A stretch of DNA of 64,000 bases from JADJPG01 sp964491875 (GCA_964491875.1 CAZBIC010000008.1:119519-183518); one strand, 5' to 3'; positions 17,592-26,756 are shown, counted from the stretch's first letter. Notes: a model not told the origin generated them from the sequence alone. Numbers and translations: made by a program.

Positions 17592-20500
17592 TTTTCGAAA
17601 GTGATCGGAATGTTCCATTCGCCGTCCTTGAGCGGGACGGTCTGTTCCTTCCCGTCGGGCCAGCGAATCCACAGCGCCTGCGGACGTTCCCGCAGACCCA
17701 GCACCGGCGCCGCCGCGTCCTGTGACCAGTAGCCTGAGCCCGCGTGAATCGTGCGGACCGGACCTTTGCGATCGCCCGGATAGACCACGCGAACTTGCGC
17801 GCCGATGGCATCCGGATTCGAAGTGGCTCCCTTGAGCTCGACGCGCAGACCGCGTTTCGCGCTGCGATTGGCGTAGAGCTTCGTCGCCGCGCTGTTCTGC
17901 GACACCGCCACGTCCACGCGCCCGTCGTGATCGAAGTCCACCAGCGCCGCGCCGCGTTGCTCACCAAAGACCGAGATTCCGCTCACGCTTGAATCGATCA
18001 CGGCAAACGATCCGTCGCCCTTGCCGCGAAGCCACAGACCGCGTCCAGCGTCGTCGCGGGAAATGTCTGATGCCGTGCCGAAAAAGTTTTGGCTGAGGAA
18101 AAGATCCTCGACGCCGTCCGCATCGACATCGCCGACGTTGACCGAAAAGGCGGGCGCGAGTTGCGCTTCGAGGGGCAGGGGGATCACTTCGAATCGCGAA
18201 CCGCGATTCATCAAGACGACGGACGCGAGCTGTGCGGCTTCGACGAACAAAGCCTTGTCGTAAGCCGTGCCGAGAATGTCGCGCACCGTGGCCCGACCGA
18301 AGGCTTCGTGGGTGGGAAATTGAACGGCGAGCGACGGCAGCCCGCGCGCCAGCCAGGTACGGTCGTGAACGGGAATCCAGTTCGTGCCCGAACGCCAGGC
18401 TTCGATCATCTGCACACCGCCGGCGCCGCTCCAGTCGCCGTGGAACAAGCGGAACGTTGTCGGCTGATACAGCTCGTAAGTGCTGTTACGTCCCCAGTTC
18501 CCGCAGGCAAGGTCGAGTCGACCGTCGCCATCGAAATCACCCGCGGCGACGCTCGTCCACCAGCCTGTGAGTTCGGAGAGTCCCCACTGTTTCGTGACGT
18601 CGACGAAGCGCCCTTCTTGGTTCTTGAAGACTCGAATCGGTCCCCATTCCGTCGCGACGATCAGTTCGGCGGAACGGTCCCCATCCAAATCGCTGAAGGT
18701 CGCCGCGGTGACGAGGCCCAGTGCCTTGAACGGTTCGCTCCACGCTGCGTTCAGCGTGAGCTTGCCTTTCTCATTGATCCAGATGGCGGACGAAACGGGT
18801 TCCGGGAAATGCCCCGGACGGAAACGCCCCCCGACGAACAGATCCAGATCGCCATCGCCATCGATGTCCGCCGTGGCGAGAGGTCCGGGGCTGGCGGGGC
18901 CAGCCGCGAGACGTTCAGGATTCGCAAGGTCGCCGGAGGAATAAACGGAAAGTTCCGACGAGCCTTCGGGCGTCATTTCATTATTGGAAGTGGCGACCAG
19001 CAATCGCCGCTTCCCCTGACCGTCCGCCCAGCCGAGCACGGCGCCCTGGTCTTCCAACGCGAGCGGAACTCCATCGAGCCGGCGAAAGCTTTTGCCTTGT
19101 TCATTGCGATAGATCGCCAGCCGCCCGCCGCGTCCGGAAGCGATCGCCAGATCTTCCCAGCCATCGCCATCGAGATCGCTCCAGCTCACACCGGGTCCGA
19201 GGCGACTCAAGCGTCGCGGCAACATGGGCTCGCGCGACCAGTCGTCGAACGTGGCTTCCTCGTGTGTGTGATTGAGCAGCGTGCTGACGTCCGCGAAGAT
19301 CGGTTCGGGCAACGGCGCGTTCGTTCGGGGATTCTTCGCGGCGCCGGCGGGCTCCGAGATCTCGTAAATGTAATTCGGTCGGACATCGTGGATGACGCTC
19401 TCGGTGCCATTGCGCCAGCGGATTTCGAGTCGCATCGGGGCGTTGCTGTTCGGTCCGGCCGCGAAGACGCGCATCTCTTGATCGCCAGAGAGGTAACGCC
19501 CGCCGCTAATCATCTCCTGGGCTTGCGTGAACGCGCTGCTGGCGAGCTGAATGCGCGCGCCGATTCCCTGCGTGTTGGGCGGCAGACCTTTTAGGCGCAC
19601 GGCGACGCGGCCGGCGGTGGCGTCGTTGCGATAAAGGGTTGCGGTCTCGTTCAGGTTGTTGACGACGAGATCCAGATCACCGTCGTTATCGAGATCGCCC
19701 TGCGCCATGCCGAACGAAACGCCGGCATGATTGAATCCCCAACGATCGCTCGCGGGCGCGAACAGTCCGTTGCCCTGGTTGCGGAACGCGATGTTCTGCG
19801 TCTTCCACCGTGGATGAAACTGCATCTTGCGCTTCATCTGAGCCTCGGTGAAGCGCCGGCGCCCGTCCTTGATCATGTCGCTGCTGTCCTGATCCATCAC
19901 GTCGAACTCGAAGCCGTTCGTGACGAGCAAATCTTCGAAGCCATCGAGATCGACATCGAGGAAGATGGTGGTCCACGTCCAGTCCGTGGCGGCGACGCCA
20001 GCCATGAACGCTGCTTCCACAAAGGATCCATCCGCCCGGCCGAAGAAGAGCGTGTTCCGATTGTACTGGGGCCGCTCGTCGATGCGTTCCGAGTCGACTT
20101 GACTGGGACGATCCCGCACGAGTTGCGTCACACGCCGGGCGTGTTCGCGCGCGAGCATGTCCACGACGATGACGTCGTCGAAGCCGTCGCGATTGATGTC
20201 GCCGAAGTCGACGCCCATCGCAGAACGGCTGGTGTGACGGAACTTGTAGGTGTCGATCGCGCGGAAAGTGCCTTTGCCGGAATTAATCCAGATGCGGTCT
20301 GGCGAAGTGTTGTCGTTGCAGACGTAGATGTCCGGGAATCCGTCGCGATTGATGTCGCGGAACATCACGGCCAGCCCCCAGTCGCGGTAGGGCGGAATCG
20401 GCGTGCCCTGTTCATTCGAGAACATGCCCGGCTCGTTCTCGATCGCCTTGAAGCGACCGTTGCCCTCGTTGCGATAGAGACCGTGGACTTCCGGTAGCTC

Positions 20501-21253
20501 GCGCACTTTGCCGTCGGGCAACGCTTCGAAACGACCTTTCCATTTCGGCGAACGCGCGGATTCGCCGTTCACCTTCGTGACTTCCCATTGATCGCCGCGA
20601 CGCGCCACGGCGAAGCGCGTGGTCGGATCGGCCAGCATCATCGCGTCGATGAAATGCGTGCAGTAAAGGTCGAGGTCGCCGTCGCCATCGATGTCCGCCA
20701 GCGCCATCGATGTGGCGGAGGCGGTGCGCGAAAGTCCCGAGTCCTTCACCTCCGTCCACTGCGCCTTGCCGTCGTTGAGGAAGAGCCGCGTGCCGACGGC
20801 GATGCCGTTCACGAGCAGATCGAGATCATCGTCGCCATCGACGTCCGCTAACGTCGCCCCGGTGGAGAGCTGTTCGCCACATGCGGCGTCACGGAGGCTC
20901 ATTTCCTGAAAGCGCCAGCCGCCGAGGTTGCGATAGAGGCGGTTGGGGCCTTGTAGATTGCAGAAGTAAACATCCGGCCAGCCGTCGGCATCGACATCGC
21001 CGATGGCCAGCCCGGCCCCATTGTGCGCGACGGCGTTGATGAGAAAGACATCGCCGCGCAGTTCATTCGTGAACCAGACCTGGGTACCGGTGGCGGGCAT
21101 GGACGCGAAACCCACCTTGGGCCCGGCCACTGGTGCGAGCGGAGCCATCCGAACGTTCTGTCCGGCGGACCACGACAGATCGGCGAGCGTCGCGCCTGGG
21201 AGGAACAACAGCATCGAGGCCAGGAAGTAAGAGCCGCTCGCACGGTTCATCAT
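17588..21253 (-). CDS. Large secreted CRTAC1-family FG-GAP protein with two repeat arrays and UnbV/ASPIC domains
   Basis: The start is chosen at the tandem ATG codons at 21253, giving a signal peptide (ASGSYFLASMLLFLPGATLA); an ATG at 21277 is a fair alternative. The product is about 1,221 residues. It has a first FG-GAP/VCBS array (VDADGWPDVYFCNLQG, VDGDDDLDLLVNGI, INRDGFPDIYVCND, VDLDGFEDLLVTNGF), an internal UnbV/ASPIC-like stretch around TQGIGARIQLASSAF, a second FG-GAP array (LDGDGWEDLAIASG, IDGDGDLDLFVGGRF, VDADGVEDLFLSQNFFG), and a second ASPIC end (NPDAIGAQVRVVYPG to LWIRWPDGKEQ). It therefore looks like a tandem duplication of the neighbour's architecture. First gene of the operon, coupled by ATGA to the FGE-like lipoprotein gene. 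Confidence 0.9.
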   Translation of the reverse strand: MMNRASGSYFLASMLLFLPGATLADLSWSAGQNVRMAPLAPVAGPKVGFASMPATGTQVWFTNELRGDVFLINAVAHNGAGLAIGDVDADGWPDVYFCNLQGPNRLYRNLGGWRFQEMSLRDAACGEQLSTGATLADVDGDDDLDLLVNGIAVGTRLFLNDGKAQWTEVKDSGLSRTASATSMALADIDGDGDLDLYCTHFIDAMMLADPTTRFAVARRGDQWEVTKVNGESARSPKWKGRFEALPDGKVRELPEVHGLYRNEGNGRFKAIENEPGMFSNEQGTPIPPYRDWGLAVMFRDINRDGFPDIYVCNDNTSPDRIWINSGKGTFRAIDTYKFRHTSRSAMGVDFGDINRDGFDDVIVVDMLAREHARRVTQLVRDRPSQVDSERIDERPQYNRNTLFFGRADGSFVEAAFMAGVAATDWTWTTIFLDVDLDGFEDLLVTNGFEFDVMDQDSSDMIKDGRRRFTEAQMKRKMQFHPRWKTQNIAFRNQGNGLFAPASDRWGFNHAGVSFGMAQGDLDNDGDLDLVVNNLNETATLYRNDATAGRVAVRLKGLPPNTQGIGARIQLASSAFTQAQEMISGGRYLSGDQEMRVFAAGPNSNAPMRLEIRWRNGTESVIHDVRPNYIYEISEPAGAAKNPRTNAPLPEPIFADVSTLLNHTHEEATFDDWSREPMLPRRLSRLGPGVSWSDLDGDGWEDLAIASGRGGRLAIYRNEQGKSFRRLDGVPLALEDQGAVLGWADGQGKRRLLVATSNNEMTPEGSSELSVYSSGDLANPERLAAGPASPGPLATADIDGDGDLDLFVGGRFRPGHFPEPVSSAIWINEKGKLTLNAAWSEPFKALGLVTAATFSDLDGDRSAELIVATEWGPIRVFKNQEGRFVDVTKQWGLSELTGWWTSVAAGDFDGDGRLDLACGNWGRNSTYELYQPTTFRLFHGDWSGAGGVQMIEAWRSGTNWIPVHDRTWLARGLPSLAVQFPTHEAFGRATVRDILGTAYDKALFVEAAQLASVVLMNRGSRFEVIPLPLEAQLAPAFSVNVGDVDADGVEDLFLSQNFFGTASDISRDDAGRGLWLRGKGDGSFAVIDSSVSGISVFGEQRGAALVDFDHDGRVDVAVSQNSAATKLYANRSAKRGLRVELKGATSNPDAIGAQVRVVYPGDRKGPVRTIHAGSGYWSQDAAAPVLGLRERPQALWIRWPDGKEQTVPLKDGEWNIPITFEK

Positions 21254-21449
21254 TCTTGCCAGCAAATCAGACGGCATCGGGAAGTCAATCTTCGACCATC
21301 GCTGACGGCGAGTGTTGTGATGTTCGAACTCGACTTGGATGCGGGTTTCCGGTAGGTGATGACCCGAATCCCGATAATCGATTCCAGCGCGGCTGTGTTG
21401 GTCCCAGAGTCCGCTGACAGACCTTGAATCCAAATCCGCAGGAACAATC

Positions 21450-22451
21450 ATGAAGACAACATCAGGAACCACCGTTCTCAAACATTTACTCCATTCCCTA
21501 GCACGAGGTCTCTCGGTGCGAGGCGCTGTCGCCGCGGTCGCCGGCCTTTGCCTGGCGACTCCGACTCTGGTCAACGCGCAGTCGGATGACTTCAACGACG
21601 GCGACGACGCGGGTTGGAGTCACATTGATCCAATTAGAACATATCTTCTTGCGACCGGTGCGGGCGATTTTCCGCAGAACACCTTCACTGTCACGGACGG
21701 CAAGTATCGTCTCCAATGCGCACCGACTCCAAATGCAGCCTTGGGGCAGGGGCGCGTGCTCAGTCTGCGCGAGGAGGTTTACAGCAACTTCCATATCTCC
21801 ACTGATCTGCTCGATTGGAACCCGGCGGTGACCAATGCGATGGGCTTGATCGGGCGTGCGGGAACGCCGGGGCCTCAGACGACGCGCGGCTACGTCTTCG
21901 GTTACGTCAGCGGCATGAACTACCTCGATTTGGTTCGGTTGCAAAACGAAGGCACCCGGAAGATCGCGGACAATGTCATTCTCCCAATTACGCTGACGCC
22001 CGGGCGTGGATATCGCATGACGCTCACCGGCAAGGGGCCGGAGTTGACCGGCCGAGTTTACGAGTTGACCGACCTGAACAATCCCATCGCGGAGATCAAA
22101 GTTTCGGACGGCAACTACACGGATGGAACGTCCGGCCTCGTCGTCTTCCCGCTCGCAGCGAGCGTTCTTGGCGCGGGCGACGCCACTTTCGACAACTTCG
22201 CTGCCACCGATCGTGAGCGCCCGCGTGTGGCCGTGAAGATTGGTGACTTCGGCGAACGCCTGGTGAGCTGGCCGACTTACGAAGGCGAGGGCTTTACTTT
22301 GCAGGGCGCTTCCAGCCTCGGTGCCGGTGCCCCATGGACGGACATCACCGACAACATTTTCCCGGACCTCGCCACGGACAGTCTGTTCTTCGATGCCACG
22401 GAATCGAACTACAGGTTTTTCCGGCTGCGCAAAGCCGGTGGCGCGAATTGA
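21450..22451 (+). CDS. Secreted protein of unknown function, probable jelly-roll fold
   Basis: The 333-residue protein has an N-terminal signal peptide (VRGAVAAVAGLCLATPTLVNA, cleavage before QSDDFNDGDDAGWSH). The mature part opens with DDFNDG, common at the start of LamG/concanavalin-like modules in secreted verrucomicrobial proteins. Strand-rich segments follow (NFHISTDLLDW, RGYVFGYVSGMNYLDLVRLQN, RGYRMTLTGKGPELTGRVYE, DATFDNFAATD), consistent with a carbohydrate-binding-like jelly roll at about residues 50-250. It ends in ESNYRFFRLRKAGG; a terminal FFRLR-type motif recurs in exported verrucomicrobial proteins. No catalytic motif is seen. It is monocistronic with its own terminator. Confidence 0.75.
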   Translation: MKTTSGTTVLKHLLHSLARGLSVRGAVAAVAGLCLATPTLVNAQSDDFNDGDDAGWSHIDPIRTYLLATGAGDFPQNTFTVTDGKYRLQCAPTPNAALGQGRVLSLREEVYSNFHISTDLLDWNPAVTNAMGLIGRAGTPGPQTTRGYVFGYVSGMNYLDLVRLQNEGTRKIADNVILPITLTPGRGYRMTLTGKGPELTGRVYELTDLNNPIAEIKVSDGNYTDGTSGLVVFPLAASVLGAGDATFDNFAATDRERPRVAVKIGDFGERLVSWPTYEGEGFTLQGASSLGAGAPWTDITDNIFPDLATDSLFFDATESNYRFFRLRKAGGAN

Positions 22452-22477
22452 TCGTATCCAACCTGTGGCAACTGTTG

Positions 22478-22516
22478 CGCGAGAGGATGCCGGTGCGTCC
22501 TCTCGCGTTTTCTTTT
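22478..22516 (+). terminator. Rho-independent terminator after the secreted protein gene
   Basis: The arms CGCGAGAGGA (22478-22487) and TCCTCTCGCG (22498-22507) form a perfect 10 bp stem around a 10-base loop, followed by TTTTCTTTT. It separates the secreted protein gene from hflX. Confidence 0.88.
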
Positions 22517-22577
22517 CCCATGAATTTCTCTCGCCCGCGAATCAACCTGTGCTACGGTCCCTCACGCTAGACAGACG

Positions 22578-23870
22578 TTGAAAGCACTGATCGAAACATT
22601 TCGGAAAGCCCCGGAGCGAGTCTTCCTCGTTGGACTTGAACTCAAGTCCCGTTCCACGTGGGACCTTCAAGATTCCCTCGCCGAGCTGGAAGAGCTTGCC
22701 GCCTCGGCGGGCGGCGAGGTCATTGGCAACGGCACCCAGAAGCTCGACACTCCGGTGTCCAGCACCTTCATCGGCACGGGCAAGGCGAACGAGTTTGCCT
22801 CCCAATGCCGCGCCGAGAACGTCGACACGGTCATCTTCGACGACGAACTTTCCCCCGCGCAGAGCCGCAACCTTGAGGAAGTCTTTCAGTGCAAGATCCT
22901 TGATCGCACGGCGCTGATTCTCGACATCTTCGCCCAACGCGCCCGCACGCGGGAGGGCAAGCTTCAGGTCGAGCTCGCGCAGCTCCAGCATTTGCTGCCG
23001 CGCCTGACCCGATTCTGGGGCCACTTGTCGCGCCAGAAGGGTGGCATCGGCATGCGCGGTGACGGTGAAACGCAGCTCGAAACGGATCGTCGCCGCGTTC
23101 AGGACCGCATTGCGCGCATCAGCCGCGAGCTGGAGGAAGTTCGCCAGCATCGTCTCACCCAACGCGCGGGACGGCAGCGGAACCTCTGGCCGCTCGCCTC
23201 GATTGTCGGTTACACCAACGCCGGCAAGTCGACGTTGCTGAATCAATTGACCGGCGCGGCCACGCTGGCGGAGGACATGATGTTCGCGACGCTCGATCCG
23301 ACGACGCGTCGCCTGCGATTGCCGACGAACCAGAACGTGTTGCTGACCGACACCGTGGGTTTCATCCGGAAACTTCCGCATCGTCTCGTCGAGTCCTTCA
23401 AGGCGACGCTCGAAGAAGTGGTGCAGGCAGAGCTGCTTCTCCATGTCGTCGATCTCAGCCATCCGCAGGCCGAGGCGCAGATCCTCGCGGTGAATGGTGT
23501 GCTGGAAGAAATCGGTGCTGCGGGCAAGCCGACGCTGATGGTTTTCAACAAGGTGGACCGCTTCGAGAGTCGCGAGCTGCTGAATCAGTATCTGGAACGT
23601 TTCCCCGGCGCGGTCGGCATCTCCGCCAAGACTGGCGAAGGCGTGGCGGAATTGATGGTGGAACTCGGCGCGATGCTCCGTCCCGTCCGCGAATTCCTCG
23701 ACCTGAGTATTCCGCACGAAGCCTCCTCGATCATCGCGAAATTGCATGCAGTCGCGCAAGTCGTGGAGCGCGATTACAGCGGCGAGACGGCGCGGTTCAA
23801 GGCGCGCATTCCACCTCATCTGCGCAGCGAGTTTTCCTGCTACGTCGTGCCGGAGCTGACCGAGAGCTGA
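22578..23870 (+). CDS. hflX: GTPase HflX
   Basis: The only start giving the full conserved N-terminus is TTG at 22578. The 430-residue product has the HflX N-terminal domain (TFIGTGKANEFA, VIFDDELSPAQSRNLE), the glycine-rich HflX signature (GGIGMRGDGETQLETDRR, about residues 155-172), a coiled segment, and a G domain with GYTNAGKST (211-219), TDTVGFIRKLPH (257-268) and FNKVD. HflX binds the 50S ribosomal subunit and splits stalled or inactive ribosomes under stress. It is the first of several same-strand housekeeping genes, but the gap of about 70 bases to radC makes an operon uncertain. Confidence 0.95.
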   Translation: MKALIETFRKAPERVFLVGLELKSRSTWDLQDSLAELEELAASAGGEVIGNGTQKLDTPVSSTFIGTGKANEFASQCRAENVDTVIFDDELSPAQSRNLEEVFQCKILDRTALILDIFAQRARTREGKLQVELAQLQHLLPRLTRFWGHLSRQKGGIGMRGDGETQLETDRRRVQDRIARISRELEEVRQHRLTQRAGRQRNLWPLASIVGYTNAGKSTLLNQLTGAATLAEDMMFATLDPTTRRLRLPTNQNVLLTDTVGFIRKLPHRLVESFKATLEEVVQAELLLHVVDLSHPQAEAQILAVNGVLEEIGAAGKPTLMVFNKVDRFESRELLNQYLERFPGAVGISAKTGEGVAELMVELGAMLRPVREFLDLSIPHEASSIIAKLHAVAQVVERDYSGETARFKARIPPHLRSEFSCYVVPELTES

Positions 23871-23942
23871 GCTTCCCTCGGCCTGCTCCAAAGCTCCCCG
23901 CTTGCGTTGCATCGCGAAATTTGCGATTCCACCGGTCGCTGC

Positions 23943-24653
23943 ATGACCGCCAACGTTCGCATCCACGATCTTCCCGCGCAGGACCGCCCGCGCGAGCGAC
24001 TGGCTGCCCACGGCGCGGACAAGCTTTCCAATGCGGAACTGATCGCAATTCTCCTGCGCACGGGCATGAAAGGCATGTCTGCCATTCACATTGCGGAACA
24101 GTTGCTCCGACAGTTTGGCTCGCTCGACGGACTGGCCCGGGCGTCGCTGGAGGAATTGCGGAAGGTAAAGGGCGTGGGGCGTGACAAGGCCGTGACGCTG
24201 AAGGCGGCGTTCACACTGGCGCGCAAGATGGCGGAGGAACTCCGGCACGAAGCACTATTGCTCGACACCCCGGAGCGCATTGCCGAACTGCTGCGCGAGG
24301 ATCATCGCCATGCGCAGGCGGAGACCTTTCAAGTCGTGCTGCTCAATACTCGCCGTCGTTTGATCAAGGTGGAGACGTTGTCGCAGGGAACGCTCGACAC
24401 GATTCTCGTTCATCCGCGCGATGTGTTCCGCTCGGCGATTACCTCAAACGCTGCTTCGATTGTCATCGTTCACAATCATCCCAGCGGTGACCCGACGCCG
24501 TCCGAGGCGGACATCAAGGTGACGCGGGATTTGATTCGCGCCGGCCAGTTGCTGAAGATCGAGGTGGTGGACCATGTCATTCTCGGTCGCGCCACCACGG
24601 AACGGCCGAAGGAATACGCGTCTCTCCGCGAGCTTGGTTATTTCTATTCATGA
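23943..24653 (+). CDS. radC: RadC-family JAB/MPN-domain protein
   Basis: The ATG at 23943 gives a standard RadC start (MTANVRIHDLPAQDRPRERL); a TTG at 23907 would add 12 non-conserved residues. The 236-residue protein has an N-terminal UPF0758 helix-hairpin-helix half (LEELRKVKGVGRDKAVTLKA) and a C-terminal JAMM metalloprotease-like domain with HNHPSGDPTPSEAD, where H177, H179 and D190 should bind zinc. The old annotation as a DNA repair protein is not well supported, and the biochemical role of the family is unsettled. Its stop overlaps the lpxA start (ATGA), so the two are translationally coupled. Confidence 0.93.
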   Translation: MTANVRIHDLPAQDRPRERLAAHGADKLSNAELIAILLRTGMKGMSAIHIAEQLLRQFGSLDGLARASLEELRKVKGVGRDKAVTLKAAFTLARKMAEELRHEALLLDTPERIAELLREDHRHAQAETFQVVLLNTRRRLIKVETLSQGTLDTILVHPRDVFRSAITSNAASIVIVHNHPSGDPTPSEADIKVTRDLIRAGQLLKIEVVDHVILGRATTERPKEYASLRELGYFYS

Positions 24654-25462
24654 TTCATCCCACCGCTGTCATTCATCCGAAAGCTCAAGTCGACGCGACG
24701 GCGTCGGTCGGGCCTTATGCGATCATCGATGAGCATGTGTCCTTGGGCGCCGAATGTATCGTCGGGCCGCATGTCCACCTCACCGGACACACGACGATCG
24801 GGGTGGGGAACCGTTTCCACACGGGCTGTGTGATTGGAGACGAGCCGCAGGACCTGAAGTATAGAGGTGAACCCACGCGAGTCCGCATTGGCGACCGCAA
24901 TGTGTTCCGCGAACACGTGACGGTGAATCGTTCGAACAAGGTGGAGGAGGACACCGTTGTCGGCTCGGATTGCTTGTTCATGGCGAATAGTCACGTCGGG
25001 CACAATTCCGCCGTGGGAAATCATGTCATTCTTGCCAACGGCGCAGCGCTGGGTGGGCATGTGACGGTGCATGACCGCGTATTTATTTCCGGCAATTGCC
25101 TGGTCCATCAATTCTGCCGTGTCGGCACGCTGGCCATGATGCAGGGCGGTTCGGCGATCAGCGCGGACCTTCCACCGTATTGCATTGTTCATCGGGTCAA
25201 CGAACTCGTCGGGCTGAACACCGTCGGGCTCCGGCGTGCGGGGATTTCCAGTACGGATCGACTTGAGATCAAGCGCCTCTACCACGCGCTGTTTCGCAGT
25301 GCGACCCGGTTTGCCGCCGCGATCGAAGAGGCGCGGAAGATTGCCAGCGGCGCGCCGGCGCGGGCCTTCGTGGATTTTGTCGCGGCGCGGACCAAACGCG
25401 GCTTTTGCGCGGACATGAGCATTCGTCGCAGCAACGATAACGATCAACCGGCGGAAGATTAA
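24650..25462 (+). CDS. lpxA: UDP-N-acetylglucosamine O-acyltransferase LpxA
   Basis: The 270-residue protein is a left-handed beta-helix of hexapeptide repeats (IHPTAVIHPKAQVDATASVG, VSLGAECIVGPHVHLTGHTT). The LpxA signature is present: GDEPQDLKY (residues 64-72), GDRNVFREHVTVNRS (81-95), and the catalytic region FMANSHVGHNSAVGNHV, where H118 corresponds to H125 of Escherichia coli LpxA. The helical C-terminal domain begins near RRAGISSTDRLEIKRLY. It transfers an acyl chain from ACP to UDP-GlcNAc in the cytoplasm, the first step of lipid A synthesis, so this organism makes an LPS-type outer membrane. No other lpx gene is in the window; its partner here is radC. Confidence 0.96.
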   Translation: MIHPTAVIHPKAQVDATASVGPYAIIDEHVSLGAECIVGPHVHLTGHTTIGVGNRFHTGCVIGDEPQDLKYRGEPTRVRIGDRNVFREHVTVNRSNKVEEDTVVGSDCLFMANSHVGHNSAVGNHVILANGAALGGHVTVHDRVFISGNCLVHQFCRVGTLAMMQGGSAISADLPPYCIVHRVNELVGLNTVGLRRAGISSTDRLEIKRLYHALFRSATRFAAAIEEARKIASGAPARAFVDFVAARTKRGFCADMSIRRSNDNDQPAED

Positions 25463-25464
25463 TC

Positions 25465-25482
25465 ACTGTTCAAATGAACTGT
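25465..25482. promoter_or_regulatory. Candidate LexA (SOS) operator upstream of recA
   Basis: The site ACTGTTCAAATGAACTGT is an 18-base palindrome with one mismatched pair. Its core TGTTC-AAAT-GAACT differs by one base from TGTTC-N4-GAACA, the LexA-binding motif I recall being described for Verrucomicrobia. It lies 9 bases upstream of the proposed recA -35 box. LexA repression of recA would be expected for an SOS gene. Confidence 0.72.
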
Positions 25483-25490
25483 ACCGACCA

Positions 25491-25519
25491 TTGACTAACC
25501 ACATATCCTTCACTATTAC
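25491..25519 (+). promoter_or_regulatory. Sigma-70-type promoter of recA
   Basis: TTGACT (25491-25496) and TATTAC (25514-25519) are separated by exactly 17 bases, matching the -35 and -10 consensus at 5 of 6 and 4 of 6 positions. The -10 lies about 42 bases upstream of the recA ATG, in the AT-rich part of an otherwise GC-rich region. The upstream palindrome would let LexA interfere with RNA polymerase. Confidence 0.6.
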
Positions 25520-25560
25520 CAAACCGGAATAACCAAGAACCAATTTCCAAAAGACATTTT

Positions 25561-26643
25561 ATGCCTCCAAAAGCCGAAAAAGCCGCCGTCGTCGAAAAGA
25601 ACGAGAAACCCTCCACCGATGCCGCCAAGCTATCTGCGGCGCGCGAGCGGGATCTCGAAGCCGCCATTTCCTCCATCACCAAGGCGTATGGCGACGGAAG
25701 CATCATGCGGTTGGGTGCGGCGCAGGCGCTGCGGAAGATTGAGGTGATTCCGACCGGTTCGCTGGCAATCGATCTCGCGCTGGGCGTGGGCGGCGTGCCG
25801 CGCGGGCGCGTCGTGGAAATTTACGGTCCGGAATCGTCCGGCAAGACGACCTTGATGCTGCACATCATCGCCAACGCCCAGAAGGCTGGCGGTCTTGCTG
25901 CGTTCATCGACGCTGAGCACGCGCTCGATCCGGGCTACGCGAAGAAGCTCGGCGTGAATCTCGATGATTTGCTGGTGTCGCAGCCGGACAGCGGTGAAGA
26001 AGCGCTCTCGATTTGCGAGACCCTAGCGCGCTCGAACGCGCTGGATGTGATCGTCGTCGACTCGGTCGCCGCGCTCGTGCCAAAGGCGGAACTGGAAGGC
26101 GAGATGGGCATGGCAACGATGGGTATGCAGGCTCGGTTGATGAGCCAGGCGCTGCGTAAGCTGACGGCGTTGCTTAGCAAGTCGAAGACAACGTGCATTT
26201 TCACCAACCAGTTGCGCGAGAAAGTCGGCGTGATGTTCGGGAGCCCCGAGACTACGCCGGGCGGCAAGGCGCTGAAATTTTACGCGAGCGTCCGCATCGA
26301 CATCCGCCGCAAGGACGCGATCAAGGATGCCGCTGGCAGTGTGCTCGGCAATCATGTGAAGGTGAAGATCGTGAAGAACAAGGTGGCACCGCCGTTTGTC
26401 GAGGCCGAGTTCGACATCATCTTCAATCACGGCATTAACAAGGAGGGCAGCATCCTTGATGTGGGCATTGCGAACGGCGTGGTGGACAAGAAGGGTGCGT
26501 GGCTTCAGTTCAACGGCGAATTAATTGGTCAGGGCAAGGACGCGGCGCAGAAGGCGCTCGTTGAAAAGCCTGAGTTGGCGCAGAAAATTGTCGACGCCAT
26601 CATGGCGAAGAGAAATGCCGCGGCGGAGGCCGTTGCGTCTTGA
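25561..26643 (+). CDS. recA: Recombinase RecA
   Basis: The 360-residue protein has a lysine/alanine-rich N-terminal extension of about 20 residues, then the canonical RecA core: ITKAYGDGSIMRLG, Walker A GPESSGKTT (89-97), AAFIDAEHALDPGYAKKLGV, VIVVDSVAALVPKAELEGEMG, LMSQALRKLTALLSKS, FTNQLREKVGVMFGSPETTPGG, and the C-terminal domain KVKIVKNKVAPPF. RecA catalyses strand exchange in homologous recombination and stimulates LexA self-cleavage. No Shine-Dalgarno is visible (the start is preceded by AAGACATTTT). The gene has its own promoter, a candidate LexA operator and a strong terminator, so it is a single-gene unit. Confidence 0.98.
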   Translation: MPPKAEKAAVVEKNEKPSTDAAKLSAARERDLEAAISSITKAYGDGSIMRLGAAQALRKIEVIPTGSLAIDLALGVGGVPRGRVVEIYGPESSGKTTLMLHIIANAQKAGGLAAFIDAEHALDPGYAKKLGVNLDDLLVSQPDSGEEALSICETLARSNALDVIVVDSVAALVPKAELEGEMGMATMGMQARLMSQALRKLTALLSKSKTTCIFTNQLREKVGVMFGSPETTPGGKALKFYASVRIDIRRKDAIKDAAGSVLGNHVKVKIVKNKVAPPFVEAEFDIIFNHGINKEGSILDVGIANGVVDKKGAWLQFNGELIGQGKDAAQKALVEKPELAQKIVDAIMAKRNAAAEAVAS

Positions 26644-26687
26644 GGCGGTAACTCGACGCCGCAAGGTGGTTTGGTTTTATCCAAACG

Positions 26688-26718
26688 AAAAAGCGGACCT
26701 GAAAGGGTCCGCTTTTTT
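26688..26718 (+). terminator. Rho-independent terminator of recA
   Basis: The arms AAGCGGACC (26691-26699) and GGTCCGCTT (26706-26714) pair perfectly, with flanking A and T runs extending the stem to about 12 bp, and six T residues end the element. The A/T flanks could also serve the convergent small gene on the other strand. Confidence 0.9.
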
Positions 26719-26756
26719 CATTTGGGAATGGAAAGCTGAACGAGAAGAGCCCGGCA

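Noticed and set aside
18089..19594. Plus-strand frame of 501 codons over the large FG-GAP gene
   Set aside because: The periodic calcium-loop codons on the minus strand create an open complement; no signal or family motif appears on the plus strand.
14769..21253. CRISPR-like periodic repeats in the FG-GAP genes
   Set aside because: The repeats are protein-level calcium-loop repeats with variable DNA and irregular spacing, not identical repeats with unique spacers.
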